Part shown: positions 50,794 through 62,953 of the stretch, piece after piece
Position numbering within the stretch: the first letter of the stretch is position 1
Layout: each line of letters opens with the position of its first letter
Assembly: GCA_013400155.1 (NCBI GenBank)
Contig: VXBM01000016.1
Location: 1,740,620-1,804,619, forward strand
DNA: 64,000 nt
DNA from: Helopsaltes ochotensis
Taxonomy: Eukaryota; Chordata; Aves; Passeriformes; Locustellidae
Reading direction: 5' to 3'
The notes under the pieces: generated by a model
The model's database searches: none
What the model saw: only the letters and a program-made list of their open reading frames with translations
What the model was told of the DNA's origin: nothing
Translations under genes and position numbers: made by a program

Positions 50794-52404
50794 TTACTTT
50801 GTTTTTATAGGTTCCCGCTCCAGCCATCGCACCCTGACTTTTTGTTTATAGTGATACTCCTTTAGAAAGTCTTGCAACATTGAGGGTAGAGGAAGGTCGT
50901 CAATTCCATCGTACGTAGTGCACCTGCAGATTACTGCCCGGCAGATATACTGCAGACTAAAGGGGAAGGTCCTGTTCAGAGATACAGTAAGCAATGGTTC
51001 AAAGAACATGCAAGAGCTGGGGTCTTTGTAGTGTTCCAGAAGCCCCGTAACAGTGGAGGAGTGGAACACACAGGGGTCGTGGGCATCAAAGCTGAAGTTG
51101 TGGTTCCACTGCTCAATGCGTGCGTGCAGCGAGCGGTTGTAGCGGCGGAAGCTCACCGAGAAGAGGTAGTCCTCCTGCGCAGAATCCCTGAGCAAAAAAG
51201 TGCCTTCGGGTTTACCCTCCAGAAGCGCTTCTGCTTCGTAGCGGTCCATGACGCCCCAGTAGCACGGGTTACCTGTGATCTGGAGCAAGTCTGGCACGAG
51301 GCAGTGGATGTAATCGATCTGAGTATGCACTTTCCAAGCCCCCTGCCTGCTGATATGGCCGTGGCTCTCTCCTGACATCTGACGCTGCTTCTGCCGGCGC
51401 GACTGCAGGCAAAGCGTCGTCGTGTCCTCTTCGGAGTCACAGTTCCCTGGAGGTGTTATGGTTTTGTCCCCGGTCAGCTCAGTCATACCAGGGGCTAACT
51501 TTGGTCCCAGTTTATACAATGGATTTACCTGTGCTGTAGCTTCAAAAGTGTGTATTTGGGCATTGGGAGGGGGATCAACCCCTTCTTCAATACTAAGTCT
51601 ACGTCTCTCTCTGAGCCTGTCTTCTTCATCTTCTGTGGAAACCAAGGAAGGATCAAATGTGTCAAAGAAAGTTGAATGAGGGCTCACAGGTGCCGTGTGT
51701 TGTTTAATCAGATGCCACTTCTGGGCCAGATCTGAGCCTGCAGGAAAAGGGCATTTCTCAAGCATTAGTTCGGAGAGATGGATCTTTCTTTTGTTAGAAA
51801 ACAGAGGTTTGGACTGTTTGCTGTAAGTTCTCATGGGGAAACACAGCCCAACAGTATCTTGGAGTCGCTGTCGCAAAGAACGGCTACCTACTGTCCTGCT
51901 GGATACCGCGTCCATGTCATGGACAGAGCTCACCCCGTACCTTCTCTCCCTCCTCTGCAAGCCACTTCGTGTTCTACCAAATCTTTTTTCAGTATCCAAG
52001 GAGCTCTGTGTTTTGGTAGAGCAGGAGTGCTTCTTCTTCCCACCCCACGGAGCATGCCGAGAATAAGAGTCCCTTCGAGCAAGCCTGGCTCCCGCAGTGA
52101 CACACGAGTCATTCTCTTTCTCAATGCTTATTTCAACGATCTGAGGAATTTCTGTGACACAGTTTTGGTTCCGCCTTGCTGAATTCTTTGAAGGACTTAA
52201 GCCTAATTGCAAAGCAATGTTTTCTCTCAAAGGGCTGCTGGGTTGTTGTTGAGTCAAGTCAGTTATCTGGATGGCTTTGTCTTTACCAGATGAGCAATTA
52301 TTGGAGTTCACAACTATACTCTCATTTTGGCTTCCACCCTCATGACTAAAGAGATTCTGGCACCTGTATTTGAAATTGTTCCACATCTTTCCCACTTTAT
52401 CCAT
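50794..52404 (-). CDS. SOCS5: Suppressor of cytokine signaling 5, complete single-exon coding region
   Basis: The 536-residue product has the usual vertebrate SOCS5 length and is recognisable from end to end. Seen: a long N-terminal region whose conserved block at about residues 175-250 corresponds to the JAK-interaction region described for SOCS4/SOCS5; an SH2 domain at about 381-476 with the FLLRDS motif (403-408), Arg406 being the phosphotyrosine-binding arginine; and a C-terminal SOCS box at about 480-520 with an elongin-B/C-binding segment (SLQYICRAVIC, 483-493) and a cullin-5-type LPLP (504-507). Known for the family: a cytoplasmic substrate receptor of an ECS (elongin-cullin-SOCS) ubiquitin ligase that dampens JAK, IL-4 receptor and EGF receptor signalling. 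The ATG was chosen because the N-terminus starts as in other SOCS5 proteins and a 3' splice site lies 12 nt upstream. The start context has T at -3 and G at +4. Stop is TAA. No frameshift or missing key residue is visible. ORFs on the opposite strand here are shadows. Confidence 0.98.
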   Translation of the reverse strand: MDKVGKMWNNFKYRCQNLFSHEGGSQNESIVVNSNNCSSGKDKAIQITDLTQQQPSSPLRENIALQLGLSPSKNSARRNQNCVTEIPQIVEISIEKENDSCVTAGARLARRDSYSRHAPWGGKKKHSCSTKTQSSLDTEKRFGRTRSGLQRRERRYGVSSVHDMDAVSSRTVGSRSLRQRLQDTVGLCFPMRTYSKQSKPLFSNKRKIHLSELMLEKCPFPAGSDLAQKWHLIKQHTAPVSPHSTFFDTFDPSLVSTEDEEDRLRERRRLSIEEGVDPPPNAQIHTFEATAQVNPLYKLGPKLAPGMTELTGDKTITPPGNCDSEEDTTTLCLQSRRQKQRQMSGESHGHISRQGAWKVHTQIDYIHCLVPDLLQITGNPCYWGVMDRYEAEALLEGKPEGTFLLRDSAQEDYLFSVSFRRYNRSLHARIEQWNHNFSFDAHDPCVFHSSTVTGLLEHYKDPSSCMFFEPLLTVSLNRTFPFSLQYICRAVICRCTTYDGIDDLPLPSMLQDFLKEYHYKQKVRVRWLEREPIKTK

Positions 52405-52450
52405 GGATTATGTTATCTAAATTCAAGAGGAGAAGAAATATAAAAAAAAA
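52405..52450 (-). other. SOCS5: SOCS5 coding-exon 3' splice site and 12-nt exonic 5' UTR
   Basis: Read on the minus strand, a long T-rich tract is followed by TTTCTTCTCCTCTTGAATTTAG and then by the exon, which begins at 52416 (ATAACATAATCC, then the ATG). The AG occupies 52418-52417. This is a strong acceptor and fits the known SOCS5 structure, in which one large 3' exon carries the whole coding region and the 5' exon is non-coding. The remaining 5' UTR and promoter therefore lie at higher coordinates. I saw no convincing CpG-island first exon between 52.4 and 64 kb. Confidence 0.85.
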
Positions 52451-55400
52451 TATATAGTTTTAAAACATGAAGATATATCTTCAGTTATCAATTAAATTAC
52501 AGACCCAATATGACTATTATTAACTGAATGCAATACATTTTAAAAAGTGCCCTAGTGTTCGTAGGGTTACGTGGAAGCAAGATGCATCACACCATTTTGA
52601 TATTTAGAAAAATATCCATCTCTTTGAATATTTTAAAATGAAATTTAGAAAAATCACCACAAAAAAAGTGTTTAGGAAATTACAAACTTTTCGTTTACAA
52701 GTTGGCCCTCCTATTTTTCTGTAGGCATGTAGGTAGGTCTGCACAGTTGTATTTGATGAATAAGAAATACACAGGGTAAAATAGTTCATTTTAGGAAGAA
52801 TTTTTAAGTCATATGTTAGGTATGACTGCCTGTTAAGCTTCCAACAAGCAGCAGTAAAACAAATCCTGAATGACAATTGCTCTAATCACTCCAAATTAGG
52901 AGAGCACTTAGTAAAATCCAACAAGTGCACTGCAAATGTCCAGATACACCATGTAAAAGCAAAAGCTCCAGCTGCAGACCACATAAATTCCAAGATGTAG
53001 CTTTGCAAGATTAAAAGAATTAGCATAAAAATAGAAATTTAGGGGGGGGGAAAGCATTCATTGTTATTAGATGAGAGAATCACCAAAAGACAATTTTAGA
53101 ATTATAAAGTCTCTGATACATTAATATAAGCCATGTGAAACAGCTGAAAAAACCCCACCAACCAATGGTCTGGCTTTATTACTTTAAATAAAAAAGAATG
53201 AAAGAGCCCAAGGAGCTTTTCTATCTTTAGTAAGAGCACTTGAAAAGAAAGCAGCTCCACAGCAGAAACACAATGACAGTGAATCATGAAGATACAGTAA
53301 AAAGATAAAAACATTAGCAGTGTGTATTCTGAAACTACATCTTTAGAAACTGAGTCTGATAATTGGAACAAGACTGCCAAAATTACAGGACTGCCCTAGG
53401 ACAGAGAGAAACAGGCTAATTCTGTACTAAAAAAAAGTAGGCAATGCCAAGCTAAATTAGATCTAATTAAGTTCTGAGAGAAGTGCTAAACTTAAAAGAC
53501 TAAAATACATCATCTTATCTAATTTAACTCTTTATGGAAACTGCTCTGTTCTTTGGAAACAGATTATTTTGCAGCAACACTCCTCCATTGCTGCACTTCT
53601 TTTCTGTTCATAGCTGGAGAGGAATCTGAAGCAGTGACTGAACGCACTGGGGCTCATGACACAAAGTGGATGATAAACAAGAACGCAGTGCTCTAATGAT
53701 CCAGCCTACAAGTCCCTATAACAGGAGCATAGCTGGAAGCCTACGACTTTATAGCAGAATCCACTGAGAGTGAGGAAGAGTCAGAGGCATAGCTTACATG
53801 AGAAACATGAAAGAGAATGAATGTGTAACACCTGACTGTGATAGGAACAATAAATAAAGGCTTTCTTTCTCACTCTGTCATCAGATGATACAGCAAACCC
53901 AGCGAGCCAGGTACCCCACTGCACTAAATAAGACCTTAAGAACTGAGAGTGGATGAGGGAGCCGGGGAGAAGGGGGAAATCAGGCCTTCAGTCTCTGAAG
54001 GATACTGGTACAAGTTACCTACAACACAGTGCTAAGGACAATCTGCACAGCACCCACGTGGTTATTGAAGAGGGAGACACTTCCAGAGCAATGTTACAAA
54101 TAGAAGATGCTACACAGTTCCATGTATACATAAAGACTGTAAGCAAATGTGCAGATAATGTTTTCCTGATTAAAATAAAATCCTAACATCATTTTTCGTT
54201 CCGGAGTTGTCTGGATCAAGCTGGGGAAATTCTAGGAGCAGCAGAACTACTAAAGTCAGACCACATACAGATTTGCAGGAAGCCTCTAACACGTATCATG
54301 TCATTGCAATGATCATAGCTGTTTGTGGTGTCTCAGAATATCCATGCTGACCACGAGGGAGCACATGTTTGCTGGCTGCCAGCCTGTCAACACAATATAT
54401 ATAAGGTTGACTTCTACACTTTTGTCTCAAGTTTTTTATTCTCTTCCTAGTCAGAGAGATGTTTAAAATTTTGGGGAAGTGAAAAGAATGAGATACTACA
54501 TAAACTCCATTCCCTTGGCTAGTCAGGCTAGAAAATGTACACATTTTTGTGACAGTGAACTGGATTTACTTTTCTAACCAAACAATCATATGTTATTCAG
54601 TGGTGTCTTTTATTCTGAAATTGCTCTTTATTGCTCATTCTTTGCACTACTAGTCTAAAACATCTTAAGACTCTTAGATAGGTGGAAAATTCTCTACACG
54701 TGCCCAGAAAGCTTCAAGAACAAATAAAAATAAAAACCAACAAAACACTCCACCCACAACCTTCCCAGCATACTGGCTTGACAGTACTTGACAGACTGTA
54801 CTTTTCAAAAGTTAAATTTAAAAGGTTAAGTACTTTTTGTCACACTCAAGAGAATAAAGATACCTTTCTTACCCAGAAAAGCAAATGAGCCACTGTGTCT
54901 TGTCTTGAGAATATATCTCAACATGAACTTGCTAGATTCCTTCTTTGACTTGTGGACATGATTACTACAAAGGAAAAAGCAGAAATTTTGTTAATAGTTA
55001 GAATAACTTTTCATTTAGACATTTACCATTAGTCACTGACATCAAAGGGATATTTTACTATTTATTTCTGAAATATGTCCATGGAACTGCCTAGTTCTTT
55101 ATATACTTTTAATGCACGTTAACATAAACAAAAAGCTTCACAGAACTTGCTTTCTTTATACATTAACAACATTTGTCAAGTACAGTCATGGGGAGGACTC
55201 TGAAATAAAACTTTTGGCAACCAAGAGCAAATCCACAGTAACTGGATCATTGAAGTGCCAGGCACAATGGACATAATCAAGCCTATGAAATGGTTTCCCA
55301 TATTTTGGTCTCAAGTCTAAAACAGTGATTCCCAAGTTATGGTTGGCAGTGCTGTCAGATCACCACATACTGTCTCTCCTCCTTGTTTCCAGCTGCTACA

Positions 55401-56289
55401 TCACATCAAAAGGCAGCTAAAAATACACACTTTTCTAATATTACTTTTCCAGGTAAGCAACTGCTGTACTCTCCACAAGGATGTTATATGATTGTGAAGC
55501 AAGAGCAATATGAACCATGATTCTAAAAATGGGAAAGTGGAATACAAGACAAGTTCTTTATTAAAAGAGTAGGTCAGCACTTCCCTAAAATAATCATCAT
55601 TGTTTTTCCGAAATTCAAGAGGAGCTGAGGGATTTAATATGCTCACGCCACTGTCAGAAATCTACCAGTAACAGAACAGAGGAGAATAATTTGCTTCTCC
55701 ATGCTAGATCCAAGCCCAGGAAGGCAGTAAGAGTACTTCACTGAAAAGCTACAGGGTTCAGCAATCACTAGGTGGATACTGAAAGTTAATATTCCTAGGT
55801 AGAAACTCCAAAATCAATGGCAGAGAAGTCCAAGTATTAATAGTTTCCATTCACCTCTGGACTCACTAAAAATGCTGAAACATTTTCAAAGCACTATTGC
55901 TACTGAGATTCCATGAAAGTAACCTTTTCAGAGAGCAACAGAGTGACAAAGTATTTATACCAGTCGAAGATCAAAGCACAAGTACAGTTCCTTTGCAACT
56001 GTAACATTTACTCTCCTTTCTTGCGTTCTGCATTATGTTCCCAGCAAGCCTACAAACACAAGACCTATTATAATTGGTTCAGTGCAAGGCCTTAACAGAG
56101 CAAATGCAAGGTAAAGTTGCTAGAATAAGGACTATCCAACTTAAAACCTTACTTGAAACGTTGGCTCATTCAGCCCGCTGAAGTTCGTCTTCATTCCAAA
56201 TAAAACCAGCAATGATGTTTTACTGGGCACAGGTGGCAAAGGGGCTGCATGCTAACCATTTGAACTCATGAAAAATACAAAAAACCCGC

Positions 56290-56550
56290 ATGGATGTTTA
56301 TCCTGAAGTGTCATGCTTAATGGTACTAGCTTTATGTATCCCTATTCTTCTCAGTTCAGCTCAGAAACATGAGCAGTCAATGCACCACCGATCACATCAC
56401 CATTGCCAGCCAGCTGACACAGCCTGTAGGACAAACTGCCAGGTGGCTCCAGAAGGGAGTGGGTTCTTTGGGAACCAGCCTTGCCTAATGGAAAACGGTT
56501 CCTTGACTTTGGGCAAATTGTCTCAGTTAAACATCTCAGACTTGTGTTAG
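56290..56550 (+). other. Unrecognised 86-codon ORF with signal-peptide-like N-terminus (hypothetical)
   Basis: I do not recognise this product and it may be a chance ORF. Seen: a hydrophobic core at residues 10-23 followed by SSA and then QKHE, which suits signal-peptidase cleavage after Ala24. The remaining part is His- and Cys-rich (HHRSHHHC at 32-39; Cys 39, 46, 50, 65 and 86), with two N-glycosylation sequons (N69-G-S, N81-I-S). The TAG stop is followed directly by AATAAA (56551-56556). A possible splice donor (CAG|GTGGCT, GT at 56443-56444) lies inside the ORF. The start context is poor at -3 (C) but has G at +4, and no TATA box or CpG island precedes it. It lies antisense to the presumed SOCS5 intron. 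No function is proposed. Confidence 0.2.
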
Positions 56551-57864
56551 AATAAAACTTGAGTCGCTGGTAATGTATTTAAAATTCAACCTAGTGATTT
56601 TAAATTAGTTAAAATCAATGTGCAACAGATGTGTGGTTTCACAGATTTCTTGTGGCAGCACTGAGCTTGACAAAATAAAAATTGTTTCTGAACTGGTTCT
56701 AAAGCCTTCCCAGTTTTACAAAGGAGCACCGCCAGTAGTCATTCCAGCCTAAACAGGAAATCAATTTCATTCCATCAAAATCCACAAAGTGAATTCAACC
56801 ATTTGTAGATTTTCTAAGAAAAAATACCCAATTTTTTTTCTAAGAAAAACAGAAGTTGTACTGATATTCTTAACACAATCTCTTTTCAACTAAAAGTCAA
56901 TTCTACTCACTTTGAACTGTCATAAATGATCTTAAAAATAACAGATAATAAGCACTCTACAGGGATTACAGAAGCAATGAGCAGTAGTACCTTAGTGCTA
57001 TATTCCCATTTGCAGTAAATTTAAAGACACTCAAAGGCATGAAGTTTCCATGAGTGTAGTCGTCAAGTGTTCTGAGTGCACAAATGCTGAGACAACGAAG
57101 AGATTTTTAAGCAATGCGATAAAGCTACAGTTAGAACTTGCTTGTAATCCTAAAATATTAACAGATTACTGTGAAAACTCAGACCACTCTTTCCAGAAAT
57201 GTCACAAGATCTAGCTAGGGCTTTCTGCCTGGGACTTCATAGGAACACTATTCAAAGTCAAGGCTGTGCTCTGTCTGAAATATAATACACTTGTTCCACT
57301 CTCACAGTTCTCCCAATTTAAAAATTACTCAGTATGGTTCATTATACTCAAAGTACTAACTCCTAACAATGTACCATCTTCACAAAAGATGATACACTGC
57401 ACCAAGTATGATACCTTACAGAACAGGTTAAAAAAAACCAGAAAACCACAACTTAAAAGATTATTTCTTTTGGTATTTTTGTAAGATGATAGCTTCAAAA
57501 CACTGAAAGATAACAAGGTCAAAAACATTGAAGGAATACAAAAGCAGAAACAAGTCAAACATCAAGTAACCTGACAGGAGAAGGAAAAGAGGGGAGGGAG
57601 AGAAATCAGTCTCCCTGCTCCTTGCACATTGTTTAGTTCAACGTTAGCTGGAGTCTACAAACCACATTCCATGACCCTGGTGCATGCCCCCACGGATCTT
57701 GGAGGTACAAGCAAAAGACTGGAGGGAAAAGCTGCTTCTATTTGTGTCATTCCTTAAAATGATTTGCTTAGCAGTGACAAGAGACTCTTATAAAAGACAT
57801 TTGCTTCCATTAAGGGATGCTTGCTGAAGAGGTCACCGTCCTATCTGCACGCTGCCAAATGCCC

Positions 57865-57896
57865 GCTGCAGGCTCCTGCTGCAGGCTCCTGCTGCA
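57865..57896. repeat. Short 13-bp tandem repeat, about 2.5 units
   Basis: GCTGCAGGCTCCT at 57865-57877 and 57878-57890, followed by a partial GCTGCA copy. It sits in a small GC-richer patch (57830-57960) with about seven CpGs, too weak to call a CpG island. Confidence 0.85.
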
Positions 57897-60800
57897 GGGA
57901 TGCACGGAGGGAGCTGCTCCCGTCAGCGCTCCTCAACCTTATTCAGTCACAGCGAATAAGGCTGGCAAGCCCCTACATCTGAAATAACCCACTTGAGGAA
58001 GGAAGGGCAATGCTAAGGATTACAAAGCAATTTCCTCCCTTCCAATGCACATTCCAGACATAATTAATTATTACTGTAATAGTAGAGATAACGTTTCTTA
58101 AAAAACAAGGAATTTGTTGGCTCAAGAGGAACCATGCATTTTTCTACACACACAAAAATGTGCTCACTGCAGACAGCTCAAAGAGCTGATTTAGAGGCCT
58201 GGAAGGAAAAGGTGGCTGCTATTTTTTTAACTAAACAAGGTAAAGGGGCCAAGTGCCTCAAGTGCTCATGAAAGCCTTATTAGGAAAAAGTACTACTGGT
58301 TTTTAACCATCAGGCTTTGATAAATTGGAAGTGCAGTTGCATAGGAAGATGAATATGAAGGTTTGACTCCCCAAACCAAAACTCAAACCTGCCAGAAAAA
58401 AGGTAAAGGATACAGAACTACAATTCCAACAACACACAGAATTGGCCTAAATCAGCACTGCAACCAAAAGAAATGGCGTCAGCCTCTTCCTGGCCACCTG
58501 TGCTGGTGCAGGAGGTGGTCTGTACACCATATGGCTGCTCAGTCAACCAGCTCAAGGAACTGATCCAGACTAAAATGAATTCTCAGAAAAAGTCTCAATC
58601 ATTTACTCCATCTGGTTTATGACTTCTGTACAAACATTTAAGGTAACACATGGGAGGGGCAGATGAGGAGGGAGGAAGCAGCAGCCAGGGCAAGACTGCT
58701 TCCTTCCACAGCAGCACTGGTTAGTTCTGCTGAAGTTATTAACTTCTTAGATGGCTGCTTTGAAGAGAGATCTCCATCCTCAGCTGTGGGGCTCTGACTG
58801 CAAAGAGAGAGATTAGACCTCTACTTGAGATGCTGCTTTGAATACATGCATTGAAAGTTCAGCCACTGAAAACCCTTACTTCAAAAATAAAATGCTGAGT
58901 TGTCTTGATGCATTCTGCTAAAACACAAGGAAAGCTGCAAGTTTCAAGGACTTAAGCTGGCAGACTGTCAAGTCAAAGTTAAAACAATGATATTTTGCCA
59001 TTGTTCTAACCTGGAGTAAGAAGTAAACTCCTCCCCCTCCTCGGCACAGATTTGCAATGAGCAAAAAGCAGTCTTAGCTTGGACAGCTGATGTTCTGCCA
59101 GTTTCTTCCCAAGCAGCTACGCATTGGTAACTTCAGTCCAAAAATACTGCTCCAAGACTTTGAACAGTGGGAACACTCTTGTAAGCCCCTTAGTAGGCTT
59201 TGGGTTTTCAAAAGGACAATTTTGGGACTATGTATGTTCACGCTGGATTGAAAAGTACTGTACAGTTGCTATCCATTTCTCTGCCGTTCAGAAAATCTGA
59301 AATCCCTGAAGCAGATAAACTATCAATAGACAAACAAAGTTATGACACTGAACTAAAACTAGAGACAACAGTTTTTTAAATACTCCTTTCCCTCTACTTA
59401 CACAAGTCTAATAAGTAATAACACAACCATCATGAACAAAGCTAGTAGTTCTAATTATGTAAGAATCACAGAGCAAAAATGAGTTTCAGATATTAAAACA
59501 GAAGTAGCACTATACAGACTTACCAAAAACTCCACACAGTGGTAGATCTCTATGCTAGAAACTGCAAATTCAAGACAATGGCGCACATTAACTGCCAAGA
59601 AGTCAAGAAACCTTCAAATCATTTAGGCAGTATCCTGATGGTGGCCACTGATTGTAACAGGTAAATCCACACAAGTAACATTAAATGGAAGCAGTTTCCT
59701 TTTAAACTACCTCCATACACCCTTATCAGGCAATTCAATTTCTCCTTAACATTTGAAAATACAAAAGAACAAGCGTTAAGTTAGCAAGGTAAAGCATGTG
59801 CCATGGAAGAGAACTCTAGGTGGCTTAGTGTAATAATGGTTTTCACACCGCCATGTTTAACTCTTCTCACACAGAAGCTGCCATTACATTTCTTTAAAAT
59901 TCATGTGGACAGAATAAATGTTTCCAGACAGTGTTTCAAGTTAAGTACAGCAGCACTCTTGACGACCTCTGCAAAAGCCATAAGGACTCTGAGAAAAGTC
60001 ATGGAGCTCTCCCCTAATAGAGAAGAATTTGTTTCTACTTCTAAGAACACTAATGAAGCCTATCCTCCTCTACAAAGTTCTAAAATATAAATAGGTCTCA
60101 AATTGATACAAATAGTGATCTAAATGGTTATTTGTATCTAATTCTTGGGAGGTTTGAGTTAGGAAAAAGCATACCTTAATAGCTGTGCCTCACTAAAAGC
60201 AAAGGAAATTGGAAGCAAAGTTGAAAAGATGAATCAAATCACATCCCACATCTTTGACTAGCTCAGTAAAAACATCCAATTTAATATATTTTGTAAACAG
60301 AGCATTTCATTCAATTGCAAATGGCCTATTTTCCAAACAGTCCTTCTGTTCAGGGATCAATTTATACTGGTTTAATAGTCCAATTTTTTCTCACTGCATT
60401 TTTCAAAACCTCAACAGCCTGTCTAATGCCTCTCCCTCACCACTGTACCCGTGCCCCCCATCAGCTTACAGGCACCTCCTGCACACAGAGCTTTTCTCAT
60501 GCACCCAGGCACTTCCCATTTGTCCTTTTTACCTGACCAAGCAAAAGATCATATTCTCCAACACAAACTAACTACCTGCCACTTCTTATTAACTGATAAA
60601 ACTGAAGTTGTACTTGTCTTTCTCTAGCAATGTACCTACAATGGTGACCACGCAGGGAAAAGTATTATTGCCATGCATGCAATTTGCAAGAAAAATACAA
60701 TACAGCAGCCCTTCTCTCAAATTTAAGTGAAATGGAGCCAAAACCCTAATGTTTCTAAAACCATAACAACTGAGAAGAGTAACACGCCAAGCTGGTATCC

Positions 60801-62740
60801 AGCTACAGCTATGCTGTACAGCGAGTAGCAGGTGGCCTGAGATGGACAGTTCTAATAACATAAACTTATGAAGTTACCTTCATAATGACTTAACTCCCAA
60901 CTCGCATTCCTTCATGCCAGAAGTTTGGCAAGTAAAATCTATCACTACAGCATCGTTGGAAATCTTAGATCAGTTCCTGTATAGAAAATACTTTCATAAA
61001 AGAGAAGCCTATTTGAATAACTGCAGAACGAGACCAGAGGATTTAACCTGCAAAGCATTTGGCAAGCAAGGAGTTAAAATCCTGCCTAAGACTAGCCCAC
61101 AGCTGCTGTCAGCAGTCAAGCTTGTCAAGAGAAGCTCTGGGCTGCCTTGACAAGACTAATTGGCAGCAAGCACCTGGTTCCCCAGGCTGGGCCTGGGGAA
61201 GGTAAAAGAACATAAACCCTGCAAAGAAGGAGGCGAAGCAGCTGGAAGGCTGCCAGTAGGTCTAGCCTGTTTCATGTTTTCACTTTAATCCACATGCAAC
61301 TTTATCCTAGACTATACCCAGCTAGAGCTATCTGAAACATTTCTGTGCAACTTCCCAGCTGAAGGAAACCTGTGCTTTGTGGGTCTGTACCTGCAAGTTC
61401 TGTCACTGAGCACCCACCAAGCCTTGGCGTGCAGGGTCCTGCTGCAGCACAGCCAGCTGCAACATCAACACTACCACTACATTGCAGTGGAACTGAAATT
61501 TTGGGTTTCTAATGCCACCAAAAATTCGTGTAAAGGTCTTACTGTAACTTTAAAATTATGGACTAATTTGCCAGAAAATCGAAACTAAGACTGTTCTGGA
61601 TATTTTGTACATTGAATACATAAAGCTTGTGCGATGACAACTTATGAACATAGCAAATTACAGTATATCTTTAAAGAAAAAAAAGATTTTAAAAAATCCC
61701 CAACACTCTGGAAACTAGCTAGAAGTAGGATGCATGAGGAATTTTAAGTGGGATTTCCAGAAAAGTTAAAAGACTTTAAACATATTTTGACCTCTGCTAA
61801 GAACCATGGTTGCAGTGAATGTGAAGCTTTCTGAAATTCTGCCCTTGGTTTTTTCACATTATTAAAACAAAAGTTAAAAAAACCCCAACAATTTAAAAGC
61901 ATTAGCCTTGCAGGTTCAGTCCCTAAGGTAAGAAGATCTTTCTCAGGAGTAAAGGACAAAAAAGAAAAATCCCTTAGTTAGTTTAGCTGAGTTTGTACAA
62001 TTGAACCAGCAAGTGTCTGGTTACATATAAACATACACAAAATTTGATATATATAAAATATGTATAACATCAATATACTTCAGATTTTTTTTTTGTGCAA
62101 GACAGTGTAAGTATAAACATCAAAAAGTCAGAACTAAATTCCTTCAAGGCAAATTGCTCAGCAAATACATTGACTATATCTTGGCCGAGTTTCACATTTT
62201 AGGCATTATAGTCTTGCTAGTCAAGAATTCTAACAATGTAGAGCAGTACAAAGTTTCCATATGTTAAAACCCCGGAAATTTGGAAGTGTACTTGTACATA
62301 CTCTTCAATCAATAAGCATTAATGCCAAATGATGGTGCTTGGGAGAACAAAAGATTGCAGTGGAACTGCTTGATAGCTAAACCACTGTTAGCAGTAGAAC
62401 AAACTCACTCAAAGAGCCACAGAGTGTGCCACCGTGCTCTTACCTGGGCACACCATAGGAACGATTGCAACGTTCCTTTAACTGTGCTAATAATGTTAAA
62501 CAGCACCAATACAGTGATCCATTAGCAACATCTAAAAAGAAAAAACCTCAGGGTAATGAGATTAAAAATTACTGCGTTTAGAGTTAGTGCTCTAGCAATA
62601 ACAAAAAAATGTTTCTCTGCCTGAGAGCAAAGGATCCAGCCCTTTGGAACACCTGCTCTCCATTTGTATTCAAAGACTACTAATGAGTAAATCTAGAAGC
62701 TCTCTTAATCTCTACTCATGAGCTTCATGACTCACTGGTT

Positions 62741-62953
62741 AAAAAAAAAAAAAAAACACCAAACAAAACCAAACAAAAACACCCAACCAAAAAACCCCAC
62801 CCTCAAACCAAACCAAGACAAAAAAAAAAATCAAAAAAAACAAACCAAAAAAAAAAAACAAAACAACAAACCAAAACCAAAAAACACCCCCACAAAACAA
62901 AACAAAACAAAACCACAAAAAAAACCCACCCCAAACCCACCCACACCACACAC
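62741..62953. repeat. A/C-only low-complexity tract (213 bp)
   Basis: Begins with an A16 run and continues as irregular A/C words such as CAAAACAAAACAAAACC. Only one G (62817) and two T (62803, 62831) occur in 213 bp. C content rises toward the right end, which carries CCCACCCCAAACCCACCC. Long and highly strand-asymmetric; on the SOCS5 sense strand it is T/G-only. Confidence 0.95.

Noticed and set aside
51031..52182. Plus-strand and out-of-frame ORFs within SOCS5
   Set aside because: Shadows of the conserved SOCS5 reading frame.
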